A DNA stretch of 64,000 nucleotides from Eucalyptus grandis (Eukaryota > Streptophyta > Magnoliopsida > Myrtales > Myrtaceae). Where the stretch lies: positions 46,007,212-46,071,211 of the forward strand of contig NC_052614.1 of the NCBI RefSeq assembly GCF_016545825.1. Reading direction: 5' to 3'. The notes beneath the pieces are model-generated. The model saw only the letters and a list, made by a program, of their open reading frames with translations. It was not told where the DNA came from and made no database searches. Each line of letters begins with the position of its first letter. The stretch's first letter is position 1. The position numbers and the translations under genes were made by a program. Below are positions 1 to 12,369 of this stretch, piece by piece.

Positions 1-3000
1 CCAACATCTGAAGAGCGTTAACTTGGACAAATGTTTCAAATATTTCAAATTGGAAAAGAGTGGCTGTTTTATCGGTGACTGGACATCTCTCAATTCCAAA
101 AGAGAGAGACTAGAAGGAAGCCCAGTGAGAGATCGGGGATCATCGCAATATATGTCAAGTGCCCAAAGCTGAGGAGGCCATGTGATACTCCAATCCTTCA
201 TTTTTGCTGACTTCTCCCTCCACTTGGATGGAGTTTGTCTTGGGGTGCCGAGCACAGTCCCCGCTCCAAAACAGAGAACTTTTAGGCTTGCTGGAAGTTC
301 TGGCAACCTTTCAAGCTTATGACAATCTCCGAAATGAAGTTCTTTAAGATTATAGAACTGATTGATGGTGGTTGGCACTTTGCTCACCTTCCTACCAGCA
401 ACGTCTAACACCTCCAAAGAGGATGCTCGCCCAATCTTGCTCGGGATCTCCCCGTCGAGATTTTTACAATTGTGGAAATCCAATACTTTAAGATTCTCCA
501 GCATCCCTATGCCCTTCGATAACTCTCTTATCTTACTCCCAGCCATAAATAAGCATTCAAGCCTTTTAAGATATCCAATAGAAGTGGGCAATTTTGTAAT
601 CTTTGTATGCTGCAAGTTTAAGTTGAGCAATGCTTTTAGTTGGCCAATGGAGCTTGGTAGCTCCCTTATCTGAGAAAATCTCAGATTTATTTCCTCCAAC
701 CTTTTTAGATCTCCAATAGTATTAGGTAATTTTTTGATTCTTGTGTAGAGTAAATTCAACTGGAGCAATGACCTCAATTTCCCAATAGATTCCGGAAGCT
801 TTCTAAGCCGATGACAACCACTTAAAGACAAGCATGTCAAGCCCGCCATCTCTCCAATAGATGGATGAAGCTCTCGCATGCACTGCCCCTCTAGCTTTAG
901 ACTTGATAGGTATTTCAGACCACACATTGCAGAAGGCACAGCGAACAAGTCAAAATGGAGGCCTGTTGACAGTCTTGATGGCTGAAGTTGGGCTGCAATT
1001 AATTCCAAACGCTTTAGGCGTTCTAGCTTATGGATAGAGCTGCTAATTTGTAGCGAATTTGGACAATGTCCATCAAGAACCAGTATCTTCAAATTCAAGC
1101 ATGTTGAGAAGTCAGGAGTTGTCGAGAGTTGGCATTTCATAAGATGTATAACTTTCAAGTCACGATTTGCCTAGAAAACAAAGTAGAATTAGAAAAGTAA
1201 GCAAAGAAAATCCCAACAAAGTCACATATGTGTTATGAAACCATACCAAGCATGGCCCCAGCCATTCCAATTCCCTGAAATGTCACTATCTGAAAGCTTA
1301 AGCACGATTAAGTTCCATAAACATAGATTGACCGCCTGCAACTCTGAAGGGCAACGATGCCAAGAGAGCCATCTTAGACTTGAGAGAAGATTCTTAAAGT
1401 CTCCAGCCAAGTTTCCCCCCTCTAATTCCAAGAACCTTAAGCTAGGAAAACTTGCAAACTCATCACTTGTAAAGTCACGCTCTTTGGAAAGTCTAGTTAG
1501 TTTGAGTGCTACGATGTTCTTTGTTCCCTGGTAACATGAAAAGGCATACATTTAACTTTCTACAGCGAAAAAAATAAAAGATCACATTCCACCAAATTAT
1601 TCTGATTGATTCTATTTTCAGATTGTAAATGTAACCTATTATCATCTTTTACTATATATAAATGATGATATTACCTTAATTTCACTCAAATTAAATAAAT
1701 TTAGTTTAATGCGATACGGAACACATTAAAAAGAACACATTGAGGAATATTCTAAACTTCAAGTTGATGTTCCCTTGGTTGAGAATACATTCGCTATGAA
1801 TAAAATTTACCTTTCTAGTCTGCATTACGTTCAATGCAACTTTGGGACACCATAGCCTACTACGTTTCTCAGGAACATTGAGGTTTTCTTGTCGAACAAT
1901 TTCTCTTCCAAGATCTCTGAGAAGGTCATGCATCAATAATCTATCATCAACAATCTTTATCAAAGACATACGGGTAAGAACAATGATATCACTTCTTGGA
2001 AAAAAATCCAATGCTTTCCACACATAATGTGGATGGATTCTTTCTTCACCAATGAAGTAACATGCAATATCAAGAAAAATTTCTTTCTGTGTATCCTCTA
2101 GCATTTCAAAACTTATCTTTAATTTGTCAAGGACATCCTGCGTGGGAACTAAATTTAATTTCTTCAATGTATCTTTCCAAAGTTGTTTGCTTTTGCAATA
2201 AAGAGAGGAACCGATGACTTCAAGAGACAAAGGATGTCCACTAGCTTTGCGAATGATATCGCAAGAAATATCATCATAGTCATATGGAGGGGAATCCATT
2301 CTGAAAGCATGTTTACTAAAAAGCTGATGAGCATGGCGATAGTGCAATTCTCTCATTTGATAGATTTTAAACTCTTCAAAATGCATTGGGACACTACTTT
2401 GTTGGTTCTCATCTTTGATCGGCAAAAAGTTGGTGTCCCTCGTTGTAATGATAATTCTGCTCCCTTGACCAAACCAATCACGCTTTTCTGCAAATTTTGT
2501 GAGCTGGTCCCACTTATTTAGGTCATCAAGAACAATGAGGACCTTTTTGTCCCGGAATCTCCTTTTAATTTGGCTGATCCCTGCGTCAAAGTCAGAAATC
2601 TCCACTGGTTTGAAGTTTAGAATTTCTAACAATAGTTGTTTTTGCAATTGAACAACTTTGCCACCCTTTGAAGCTTCTTGAACATTTGAAAGAAAGCTAC
2701 AGCCATGAAATTGACTAGAAATTTGGTTAAAGACAACCATAGCAAGAGTTGTCTTACCGATTCCCCCCATACCGTGGATTACAATATAACGTACTTCAGG
2801 AGAACCTTCATCTAGTAGGCGCACAACGTCTTCAACATAATCATGCATTCCTACCAATTGATCTGGCAGATTTTTGTCTCTTCTATTTAACTTGATCAAA
2901 ACTTCAGCAACGATTAATCTAATGAGTTCACCTTGGCTGTCATATTTGATAAAAGAAGTCTAGTTAGAAAGATTGTAGATAGAATCACAAGCCAGCCAAG

Positions 3001-4094
3001 AAGAGAGAGAGTAGGCAAGTGTGGGCGGCCGCGCCCCTCCCAGAATATTTTGAATGCACATGTTGCAAATTTATAGGAAGAAAATCAATTATAATTTTGG
3101 CTCTGTTTATTTTTGAAAAAAAAATTGAATAATGTTTCTTAAAAATAGTCTTTTGTGTTGCTTATAAAAATGAATGAGTGGAAGATATATTCATCATTTA
3201 TGAAAATGTTTTGGCATAAATTTTTGTTGATAATAAAAATGTTTTTCATTAATTAATTGTTTCAAGCAATTATTTAAAAAAAAATCTTTTCCAATAGTTC
3301 ATTTTCCGCAAAACAAACCCACCATAAATCGCTCCACTTCCTCATCAACAATAATATTAATCTCTATTACTAAAAAGTAATCTAATATTAACTCCCTGCT
3401 GGGGCAGTTATTAAGTATGTGTGAATTGAGTGATAAGTTGATGAAGGAGAGAGCGGTGGGTAGTTCTAGCTTTTGATGCGAGGATGAAAATCTTTCTTGT
3501 TTTTATATATTTATATCAAGTAAAAATCTAATTAGGAAAAAGAAAAAAAGAAAAGCTGAAAGCTTACCCTCGATTTTTCAGATCCCATCCTTTGAGAAGA
3601 CCAACCTCCCTCAGAGCCTCTTTCCATCGCTGCACTACATCACAGCCGAACTTTTGCTCGTGCTTCTGCAGAGCGTCATGGTACAAACCGGTTTTGAGTT
3701 TGACATCGTCAGTATTCACGTCAAAGAAAACTGGTAGGATCATCTTTTTGCCGTCTTTGTTTTTCAAGCAATCCACCATATATGCAAGCTCGCGAAGACA
3801 CCATGCACTGGACGTGTAATTTCTAGAAAAGATAGGCATACATATTGCGGAACTCTTGATCGCATGCTCCAGGCTGCCTTCAATCGCTTCGCCTTTTCTG
3901 ATCTCTTCATCGTCTCTAAAAACACGAATCCCAGCTCCATCCATGAAGTGATAGAGGCAATCGGCAAAATTCAGGCGAGTATCAGGCCCTCTAAAATTCA
4001 AGAACACCTCGAATTCTGTCCCTAGCAACGACTCGACATCACCTCTATCAGTCGTTGACACCGTTCTTCCATCCAATGAGTCCCTCCTGTCCAT
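1..4094 (-). CDS. TNL1: TIR-NB-ARC-LRR immune receptor gene, 3' end beyond the window
   Basis: A cytoplasmic plant immune receptor read right to left. Exon 1 (4094-3568, ATG at 4094) encodes the TIR domain, about residues 28-170. The NADase glutamate is present at about E102 in the motif WCLREL. Exon 2 (2936-1811) encodes NB-ARC: P-loop GMGGIGKTT at about 231-239, Walker B VLIVLDDL, RNBS-B GSRIIITTRD, a GHPL variant of GLPL, and MHD at about 511-513. Exon 3 (1527 to about 1250) starts the LRR part. Exon 4 (1170 to the left edge) is open throughout and carries leucine-rich repeats of the LPxSIGxLxxLxxL type. Donor and acceptor sites and phases fit for exons 1-2 (GG|GTAAGC and ACAG|CC) and exons 2-3 (AAAG|GTAAAT and CCAG|GG). 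The exon 3-4 junction is one base out of phase at the obvious GT donor, so the gene may carry a frameshift, a GC donor or an assembly error. Recognition of TIR, NB-ARC and LRR is firm; functionality is open. Confidence 0.9.
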
Positions 4095-5363
4095 CTTCAG
4101 GAGCTGAAGTATACTGATCGAGTTCAAGAGAAGTGTCCAACCTATGAGATTCTGAAGGATTTACGGACGAGCCAGAGAGTCACGGAAGACCCCTCCGTTG
4201 CTTTGCGTTTTTTTTTTTCTGGGAAGAGCCGGAGAAATTTCCTATGAACAGAAATTATTCTACCAACTTTTCTAATCGATAGTAAGAATGGAACTCATGA
4301 GGCATGCCTTAACTTTCCAATGTTCACACTGATTGAGTGCGAGAATCTTTTGTGTGGCTCGACTTTCTCCAAGACCGAATTCAATGAGAAACTCGGGTCG
4401 ATTTCAATTGGCTTCTGAAGTGCATAACGTGTTTCTGAGACACGAGTTTCGCCACAATTTCCGTGGTTTGATGGGTGTCTATTGGGTGGCTGTAATCTGT
4501 CCGACTCAATGCTCTTCCACCAGTACTTTCCTATAAATGTATCCGGAGACTTCGGAGGGCAATTTCGGTCCACCCATTGGCATAAAATGTCTAATTACTG
4601 GGTCCCAGAGTACTGTCATTCAGATGTGCATTTGATTAAAAGCATCCGTAACCCGCCATTCAAAGGAACGATTAGAGAAAATTTCTTTGAACAAATCTTA
4701 TGAATTTGATTAGCCTTCAAAACAGATAATACAAAATTCCAATTGATTTGACGTTCTAATTTATTAAAGTAAAAACTTTTCCTCAGGTCACAACAGGACA
4801 GAGGCTACTTAATTCAGACGGCTAACAATGCACCGACGCTCGTGAACTTTCATAGATCCCTATCGTCAGACGTTCCTTCGTTGTTCCCATCTATGATTTG
4901 TTCTATTAGTTCAATTTTAAATCTGATTTGGCAAACTCATCTCATTTATTCGCACCGTGAAACTAGAAGACTTATTTGAGCTTGTAAGTTTGTGGTTTGG
5001 CTCTAATAATGGATTCTCCAATGAATTTCATTTTTCATTAAACACCAGAATTTCTTTCAAGTGATTTTCCGCAAAATCAACCACAAGAAAACAACTCATT
5101 TTTCCTTAAAAAATTTTCTTGATAATATTTTCCATTGATCAGAAAGTATATCAATTGATTTTACTCCATGTTCTAATTGGTCATATGAGTTTGATTACCC
5201 TTCAAAATAGAAAATACCTAACTTCAATTGATTCCACTTTACATATTAATTTATTAATCTAAAAACTTTTGCGCATCCAATTCGACTTGTTGGGTTGAGT
5301 ATAGAAAGACACGTATTTGAGTGGGTTAACTAACAAAAAAGTATATCAAAAAAGTGTTCTCAT
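4095..5363. other. TNL1 upstream region, non-coding, with duplicated segments
   Basis: No convincing gene was seen. The stretch should contain the TNL1 promoter and 5' UTR. Positions 4700-4822 (a GATTAGCCTTCAAAA-like segment, then GGTCACAACAGGACAG) resemble 5180-5275 plus 5962-6008, and also 14365-14470 upstream of TNL2. The TNL and its upstream flank therefore appear to have been copied together. Short minus-strand ORFs around 4295-4573 show no domain and are not called. Confidence 0.5.
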
Positions 5364-5372
5364 TTCATAAAA

Positions 5373-5890
5373 GAGTCAATACCTTAAAAAATCCCAAATT
5401 GGTACACCTATGACAAATTTATCTCAAATTAATTTTTTGACTACCAAAAACCCTAAATTTGTATATTTTTGACAAATTTACCCCAATCTAGTATACTTGT
5501 GACAAATTTACCCTCTATTAGTTTCCGTTAAATTTTACTATTAGATTACTAAATTGAATGACACATGACTAGTTAACTAATGTACCGATTTGAAATTTTA
5601 TTCTTTGTTTGTTATAGTTATACAATTTTTGTGATTTTTTGTAGTATTAATCTTATTTGTAACAAATATATTAGTTTGGGGTTAAATCTACTAGTTTGGG
5701 GTTTTTAGTAGTCGAATAAATTAGTTTTGGGTAAATTTGTCACAAATATACCAGTTTATGGTATTTTATGATTAGTCGGGGTAAATTTATCGCGGCTATA
5801 TCAGTTTGGAGTTTTTCATAGTCAAAAAATTAATTTTGAGTAAATTTGTCACATGGGCATTAGTTTGAGATTTTTTTAGGATATTAGCCC
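5373..5890. mobile_element. Non-autonomous Mutator-like element (MULE/MITE) with long inverted ends
   Basis: The two ends are long imperfect inverted repeats, about 200 bp each. The left end starts GAGTCAATACCTTAAAAAATC and the reverse complement of the right end starts GGGCTAATATCCTAAAAAAA. Both share a stretch like CAAATTAATTTTTTGACTA. An exact 9-bp direct repeat, TTCATAAAA, flanks it at 5364-5372 and 5891-5899. Long terminal inverted repeats with a 9-bp target duplication are the hallmark of Mutator-like elements. At 518 bp it has no room for a transposase. The family name is inferred from structure alone. Confidence 0.8.
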
Positions 5891-6059
5891 TTCATAAAAT
5901 AATAGTTTCATGAAAAGTTTAGAAGCTATTGCAATTCTGCCACTGTCTCGTGTTGTTCCCCTGATGTCACAACAGGACAAGGGCCATCTCATTCAGACGG
6001 CCAAATGACTCCTCCAAGGAAGTGATTGTCATACCAGAAGCCTTGATAGTTGCACAAAT

Positions 6060-7090
6060 GGTGAGTCAGGGTGCGCATGGATTTATTTCTGTGCTTTTTT
6101 TTGTTCCTGGAAACAGAAACAAAAAAGTGTTTCCTTAAAAATTTTGAATAAAAGAACGCGTTTGGTAACGTTTGGTCCGGGAATAAAATGAACAGAAACA
6201 CGTTTGGTTAAATTTTATTATTTTTTTGTTTCTTTTAATTTTTAAACATTTTTTATTATTTTTTATTTTTTTCCTTTCTTTTTATTTTTCTTTTTTTCGG
6301 CCGGTCACCGGCCTCCGCGACGGGGCCGACGGCCGGCCCTCGCCCAGCCACCTGGCGAGGCTCGCGGCCCACGGCGAGGCCGAGCCTCGCCGTGGTGGGC
6401 GAGGCTCGCCGCTTGGCGGGCGAGCTCGGGCTCGCCCAGATCCGGCGAGGCCGAAGCGCGGCCCCGGCGAGGCTCGGCTCGCTGGATCTGGGCGAGCTCG
6501 AGCTCGCCCGGCATGGCGAGGCTCGGGCTCGCCGGATGGCGAGCCCGAGCTCGCCCGGCCAAGGCGAGGCTCGGCCTCGCCGGCGCGGGCAACGCCGAGC
6601 CTCGCTTTGGCCGGGCGAGCTCGGGCTCGCCTTTGATCCGGCGAGCCCGAGCCTCGCTGGGGCCGGCGACGCCGGGCGTCGCCCAGCTAAGGCGAGGCTC
6701 GGCCTGCCCCGCGCCGGGCGACGCCGAGCCTCGCCGGGGCCGCGACGCTCGGCTCGCCGGATCCGCGAGGCCGAGCCTCGACGGCCGTCGCCGGCCATAC
6801 GAGGGGCCGGCGACCGGCCAAAGAAAAATAAGAAAAAAAAAGAAGAAAAGAAGAAGAGAAGAAGAAGAGAGAGAAGAGTCGTTTTGTTCTTTTGTTCTTC
6901 CGAGAAGTGTTCCTTTCGGAGAAACAACTTTTTTGTTTTTTTTTTCTGTTCCTATTTCGTTCCGAAAAAAAAAAAAGGAACAAAACGCAACCAAACGCGT
7001 TTCTGTTCCTTTTTTGTTCCCGGGCACACTTTCCGTACAAAAGTGTGCCGGAAACGTTTAGAAACGTTTCCATGCACGCCTCAACCGCCC
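6060..7090. mobile_element. Foldback-type element with inverted arms and GC-rich core
   Basis: The arms are imperfect inverted repeats. The left end starts GGTGAGTCAGGGTGCGCATGG and the reverse complement of the right end starts GGGCGGTTGAGGCGTGCATGG. Both arms go on with AAACAGAAAC, TTTTGTTCC and AACGCGTTTGG-like words, then AT-rich tracts, then the GC-rich core. No target duplication was found at these limits, so the exact ends and the superfamily (MULE-like or another DNA element) are uncertain. ORFs across it are low-complexity artefacts. Confidence 0.55.
6297..6820. repeat. GC-rich palindromic minisatellite-like core (GGCGAGGCTCG family)
   Basis: About 520 bp built from variants of GGCGAGGCTCGG, GCTCGCCGG and GCGAGCTCGGGCTCGCC. 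The words occur in both orientations, so the region can form many short hairpins. It is flanked by AT-rich tracts (poly-T on the left, A/G-rich on the right) and lies inside the foldback element. All six frames are partly open because the base composition avoids stop codons. Arg/Ala/Pro-rich ORFs here are not genes. Confidence 0.75.
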
Positions 7091-7390
7091 TCCTTCTCGA
7101 GAAAATATGATGAGATGGCTACCTCTCCTTTTTCTGCTTGTTGACATTCCAGGGCAATTTGTTCCTTAAGAAGCTCTTCTCGACTGGAGAGATCAGAAGC
7201 AACAGCGTTTGGCACCTGTCAATTTAGATGGATGGAAATGTTTAGAGCTTCTTCTTTTTCACTGATTAATGACAGCGTCAAGGCTTGATTGCGATTTATA
7301 GAGTAAAAGGGATAGTAACAAAATACACATCACAGCTAAAAGGATAAAACATCTTTGATTTTCATGTAGATAACAAGGGCATTTTGTAAA

Positions 7391-7412
7391 AGAAGAGAGA
7401 GAGAGAGAGAGA
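7391..7412. repeat. (GA)n microsatellite
   Basis: A short uninterrupted run of AG/GA dinucleotides in AT-rich intergenic DNA. Confidence 0.85.
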
Positions 7413-8810
7413 TTTGCACTTATAAAACTACGGAAAGCCTTGTTTAATGACTAGCCTTGCTGCACTCCTAGGGTGCACATGACAAAATTTCTAGAACAAA
7501 AATTGATTTCTGGTCAGAAATTTATTTCTCAATTTCTATTTCAAAATTGAGAAGTTAAAAATTTTAGCTTTTGATTTCTTTTTCAAATCTATTTTAGAAT
7601 AGAAATCTCTTCCAAAAATAGAAAAATCAAATTACGTTACTAAACAGATTTATGTTCCAAACCTATTCCGGAGAACAGAGAAACAAAGAAATAGAGAAGT
7701 ATAAATTTTATCATGCGCGCCCCTAGTAGTAAAGGCAAATCATCTTAAATATGTTAACTTTGGAGGCTTATCATAATCCAATAAAATGTTTCTTCTTACG
7801 CGATCATTAGAAAATAGTAGAAAATAGTTGTGGTAGGGACAAAATGTGCTTAGCGCAAGATTAATTAAATTAGGTACACTTTATAGTTCATCACATTTTA
7901 ATCAACCTAAACCCTAAAACCTCAATTAATTTAACATAATCACAATCCCTAAATCCTAAACCCTAAAACCCTAAGCTCTCATTGACATTACTAATGATAT
8001 TTATATATAATATAACAATATTTTCTTGTGGAGCCTTATACAAACGTTTGAAATTTGCTCACTCTTACAGGACATTGACAACTCTTATTCGAGTCCATTT
8101 GCCAATATTAGTCCATTTATGTGGAAGGATAATTCGCTGTAAAACTTTTTTAACTTACTTAAAATATAATTCTCAGCTTAATACCTGTCAAATTGTATAT
8201 ATAAATCAAACCTCATCTATAAATTGGTTATTTAATAATTCTGAGATAAGCATGAAAGGTATTAGATAATAAAGTGAAAGATCAATGATTACATATTCTT
8301 TGAGAAGCTTATAATTTTCAAAATTATTTTAGTCACAATAACGTCTAAACGAAAGAAATTAGGGATGCAGGCCGGATTTTTGAATATACAAACTCTTAAC
8401 TAAGTAGTAATAATCTACATTTAGCTCTAAACTTAATAGAACCAATATGAATTAGTCAAGAGTATAAAGAGGCGAGTAAGTAAACCCATGCATTGGCATC
8501 TTTACCTGATCTCGTATTTTTTTATTTTTTTCCATTTCAAATGATATGAGATAAGGATATTGAAAGTGCCAATGACGCATAATTTAGTATCAAATTTTAC
8601 AAATAATCACTCTGAAATATTTTAAGCTTGTTTGCTTAGTTCAAGATCAACAACTTAGCTTGTTCATAGATCCTATCTCACATTATGTTAAAATATAAAT
8701 AAGATTAATGATTAATTATGATGTACATCATCAATGTAAAATAAATAATTACACAAGTGGCCTTATCCACAATTGATTTGAAAGAGTGAGTAGTTATGAT
8801 CCTCAAAATC
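7413..8810. other. AT-rich intergenic stretch with degenerate telomere-like motifs
   Basis: No gene was recognised. Positions 7906-7920 and 7944-7975 contain several AAACCCTA-type words (for example CCTAAACCCTAAAAC). These are short telobox-like motifs, not a telomere tract. The 95-residue ORF at 7982-8269 has no recognisable domain and is not called. This is where an LRR part of TNL2 would lie if it had one, and none was seen. Confidence 0.5.
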
Positions 8811-9539
8811 AATGATGGATAACTTCAAGAGCAAAAGGAAGTCCATCAACTTTACTAATAATATCACAAGAAATATTTATGTAGTCATATGGAGGGGAAC
8901 CCATTCTAGAAGCATGCTTACTAAAAAGTTGAAGAGCATGATGATAGCATAATTCTCTCATAGATTCTAAACTCTTCAAAACACGTTTGGACATTCTTTT
9001 CTCCGATCTCCTCTTTGATTGGGAAAAAGTTAGTGTCTCGTTTTGTAATAATGATTCTACTTCCTAAACCAAACCAATCACACTTCTCTACAAGTTTGGA
9101 GAGTTGATCCCACTATCCAAGTCATCAAGCATGATGAGAATTTTTTTGTTGCGGAATCTTCTTTTGATTTGGTTAATCCCTGCATCAAGGTTAGAGATCT
9201 CCATTGGTTTGAAGTTGAGAATATTTGACAATAGCTCTTTTTGCAATTGAATGATTTGGCCAACTTGTGAAGCTTCTCGAACATTGGAAAGAAAGCTGCA
9301 CCCATGAAAATGACTATAAACTTGGTTAAAGACAACCTTGCTAAGATTCTTCTTACCAATGCCACTCATATCATGATTACTATATAACGTACCTCAAGAG
9401 AACCTTCATCTAATAGGCACACAACGTTGATAACATATTTAACACAATCATGGATACTAACTGATTAGGCAGATTTTTCTCTCTTTTATTCAGCCTGATC
9501 AAAACTTCAGCTGTGACTGATTTAATGAGTTCACCTTGG
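8811..9539 (-). pseudogene. TNL2 pseudogene, NB-ARC exon fragment
   Basis: Homologous to exon 2 of TNL1 from the acceptor (GATAG|CCAAGG at about 9539) to just after the GLPL motif (GLPFALEVIHH, then stop). It is clearly broken. A frameshift and stops lie between LPNQLVSM and VCLLDEGSLEVRYIVI. The P-loop has become GMSGIGKKN, losing the TT pair. Another frameshift follows LIMLDDLD, after which DWFGLGSRIIIT-like residues read in another frame. No RNBS-D, MHD or LRR follows. Its TIR exon lies 4.2 kb upstream at 13702-14190, with a solo LTR in the intron. The intron flank near 9620 still resembles TNL1 intron 1 near 3010, supporting a tandem duplicate. Confidence 0.85.
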
Positions 9540-10532
9540 CTATCATATTAAATACAAAGGGGTCTCTTCAGAAAGATCAAAGATACAATATTAAGTTCAT
9601 GAATATTGTTAAAAACACAAATTAGCCATGGAGGGAGAAGGGGCAAGCGGGGCCAATCATCCCCCTCTCAAAAAATTGAACATATTACTCCACAAAAATA
9701 AAAGGAAAAAAGATCAATTTTAAGAAAATCGCCCCCAACCCAATGTTAATTCAGTTAAATAAAAAGTAATCTCATATGTAGTTTCAAGCTCTAACTCTAT
9801 TTTTATTAAGAGAGTCGATCAAAGTCTATGCCAATTATACTTGAAGGGTTACAATTATGTATTGTATCCAATAGCCAGAGATGTAAATTGTTAAGATAAG
9901 AATGAAGTGTTAAACTTATAAAAGATACTCCCTCATCCTTAAATTGTAACATCGAAACCTTTGCATTATGTTCCTTTAAATACATGCAAAGGATTTGTTT
10001 ATTCCTTTTTATTGCTCACATACAGTGTGTGCTCTCTTCCCAAGTTTCGCATGGATAAAACTAATAATAATTAGGTATATTATTTTCTATATTAAACCTT
10101 CATAAAATTAATTTAGAAATTTAAAAAAAGTATTTATATGGTCTCTAAAAATGCAAATCAATATTGAATTCAATTGGATTTATCATGGCATAGTAGAGAA
10201 ATCATCTTGCATATATTGTTCTACATCTTGCCTTTTTATGTATTAACAATTTTTTTATATTCTTTATTTCTTAGTATTATTTATTTTGTAAGAAATTAGT
10301 TCTTCTTAACAACAAATTTTAAAATTCATATAATTAAAATCATGACAACTATTTATTTATTTATTTAATATATTGCCTTTGATACTTCGGAATGAAATGG
10401 AATCATACAAGGGAACATAATATGACTACAATACTTTTTGGTTGGTGAATCATGGGAATAATGTAAATTTTTATAGTTGTATCCAATGAGAGTATGCTGA
10501 TGAATTCCGACAAATTCAATTTCCATGGTACT
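9540..10532. other. Remnant of TNL2 intron 1, AT-rich
   Basis: Positions 9600-9700 resemble TNL1 intron 1 around 3000-3070. The rest is AT-rich with no coding signal. It ends at the solo LTR. Confidence 0.55.
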
Positions 10533-11412
10533 TGTCACGCCCCGACCCTCAGGCACGCACACATCCCTTACTTTTGGTCGATTTAAAAAATGCGATATCC
10601 CAGGAACTATGTATCGCCGACCATTTCATTTATATATGCACATGCGGAAGCAATTATAATTCCCCAGACAATAAAGCAATGGGATAGAAAAGTAGGCCAT
10701 ACATTTTTCATACTGAAAGTTCACAACTACATCTTATTACATTCAAACAAGGTCTGACAAGACAGGATAGGATCTCGGTCCTCATCCGGGTCATACTCGA
10801 TGTCATACTCGGGGGTCCTCCTCCACGTACTCTCTTTGGGTTCCTCAACAGGGGATCTCCTCATCGATTCATGCTTCTTAGGCTCCTCATCCAGTCCCGA
10901 AATGGTTATTCAATAACCATCGGACCACGTCTCACAGTCTACTTCCTAAGACCCGATTAGTAAACTAATACACCTTAGGGCCGCTATACACAACATGAGT
11001 CGAGGACTTACCTTGGCCTAGATTCCACCTGCATGTTAGCACATATCAAATAGGCACACAAGCAATTACATCACGATCGAAGCATCGATCTAATCGACTT
11101 AGCCGATTTCACATCAGAAGACCACTCACGATCATCTCCCTTCAATCATTCAATTCACAACATCAACCCAAGGCAATGCATCACATCAAGTCACATTCAG
11201 ATCGAATAATCGATCAATCGACCTAGTCGATTACAAGTCAATCAGATCATCTCATGGTCATTTCCAATCAATCTGCCCATTCATAACACCAGATCAAGCA
11301 ATGATCAATCGACCTAGTGATTATATATCAACAAGACCACTTCCTAGGTCATTTCAACTATTCCAATTCAATTCCCAATTATGAATCACTGGCCCTTAGG
11401 ACACAACTTAAT

Positions 11413-11722
11413 TATAGGTGGTAATCATGGCCCCACCAAGCAATTTTCTTAGATTTAGTGGCATCACTTTTACCCACCCTAAGAACTTTTAATATGTAGT
11501 GGCATCACGGCCCCACTCGGAATGCTATATGTAAATGGCATCACGGCCCCACTCGGCAATGTTATATGTAGTGGCATCACGGCCCCACTCCTAAACTTCA
11601 ATACGTAAGTGGCATCACTACCCCACTCGCAATGTCATATGTAGTGGCATCACGGCCCCACTCGGCAACTTTCAATATGTAGTGGCATCACGGCCCCACT
11701 CGGCAATTATGTATGTAGTGGC
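11413..11722. repeat. Tandem repeats inside the solo LTR (GTGGCATCACGGCCCCACTC)
   Basis: Around eight imperfect copies of a roughly 40-bp unit with core GTGGCATCACGGCCCCACTC and an AT-rich spacer (for example GGCAATGTTATATGTA). A related but diverged block is at 44625-44790 in another LTR of the family. Upstream, 11080-11320 has a looser repeat containing ATCGATCAATCGACCTAGT. Confidence 0.85.
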
Positions 11723-12369
11723 ATTATCAACCGATGCCCTGCTATTCTTCAATTAATAACCAAAGATGATTCAATTTAGGAATAAATCCTAAAATCATTG
11801 ATAAATCAATTTAGCACAAAATCAAGCTCAATTAAATAAACAGACCGTACAACGACAATCAGTACGAAATTTCGGTCGTCAAGCATCCTTATTGAATTTT
11901 CGGAAAATAAATAATTAAACAATTAATTCCGAAAATTAAATAAATACATACAATAAATTCAATTTAGCATAATATAAAATTCAATTAAATAAACGGACTG
12001 CACCACGATCATTAGCATAAAATTTCGGTTCCAGACCATCTCAGTTGAATTTTCGGAAAATAAATAAATAATTAATTAATTCCGAAAAATAATATTAAAA
12101 TACCAAAAATCTCACTTATGCCCGAATTGCCTAATTAACACCCGATAAGGGTCGGGAAAAATCCCACGAAGCATCCAATAAATACTACATGCAATTCTCT
12201 ATCTAATTACACTAATCACATCACTAATATACAAAGCAATTAACTAATAATCACTAATCAATTCTAATCTAACAACCTAATTACACTTAATTAACACTAA
12301 TCAACCTTTAAGTATAATTAGCAAACTAAGAAGGCATTAGTGAGTAAAACTCACTCAAAACGACGGGCT

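Larger units (their letters stand above)
5967..7215 (-). pseudogene. Probable decayed last exon of an unidentified gene, split by the foldback element
   Basis: Two minus-strand blocks read as protein-like sequence. Block 1 (7215-7091) follows a plausible acceptor (TTGACAG|GTGCC) and gives 41 open codons containing SSREELLKEQIALECQQAE. Block 2 (6059-5967) gives SLEESFGRLNEMALVLL followed by TGA at 5969-5967. The roughly 1-kb foldback element lies between them, and the frames do not join cleanly across it. Degraded copies of the block 2 end occur at 4784-4822 and 14416-14470, upstream of each TNL copy. I do not recognise the protein. The coding reading is an inference from openness and composition. 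Confidence 0.35.

Noticed and set aside
4295..4573. 92-codon minus-strand ORF upstream of TNL1
   Set aside because: No domain, splice signal or repeat of the frame at TNL2; probably chance.
6226..7144. Overlapping ORFs of 128-250 codons on both strands, rich in Arg, Ala and Pro
   Set aside because: All arise from the stop-poor GC-rich palindromic core and its flanks. None shows a domain or splice structure.
7906..7975. Second interstitial telomere tract
   Set aside because: Only a few scattered AAACCCTA-like words in AT-rich DNA; too short and irregular for a telomere tract.
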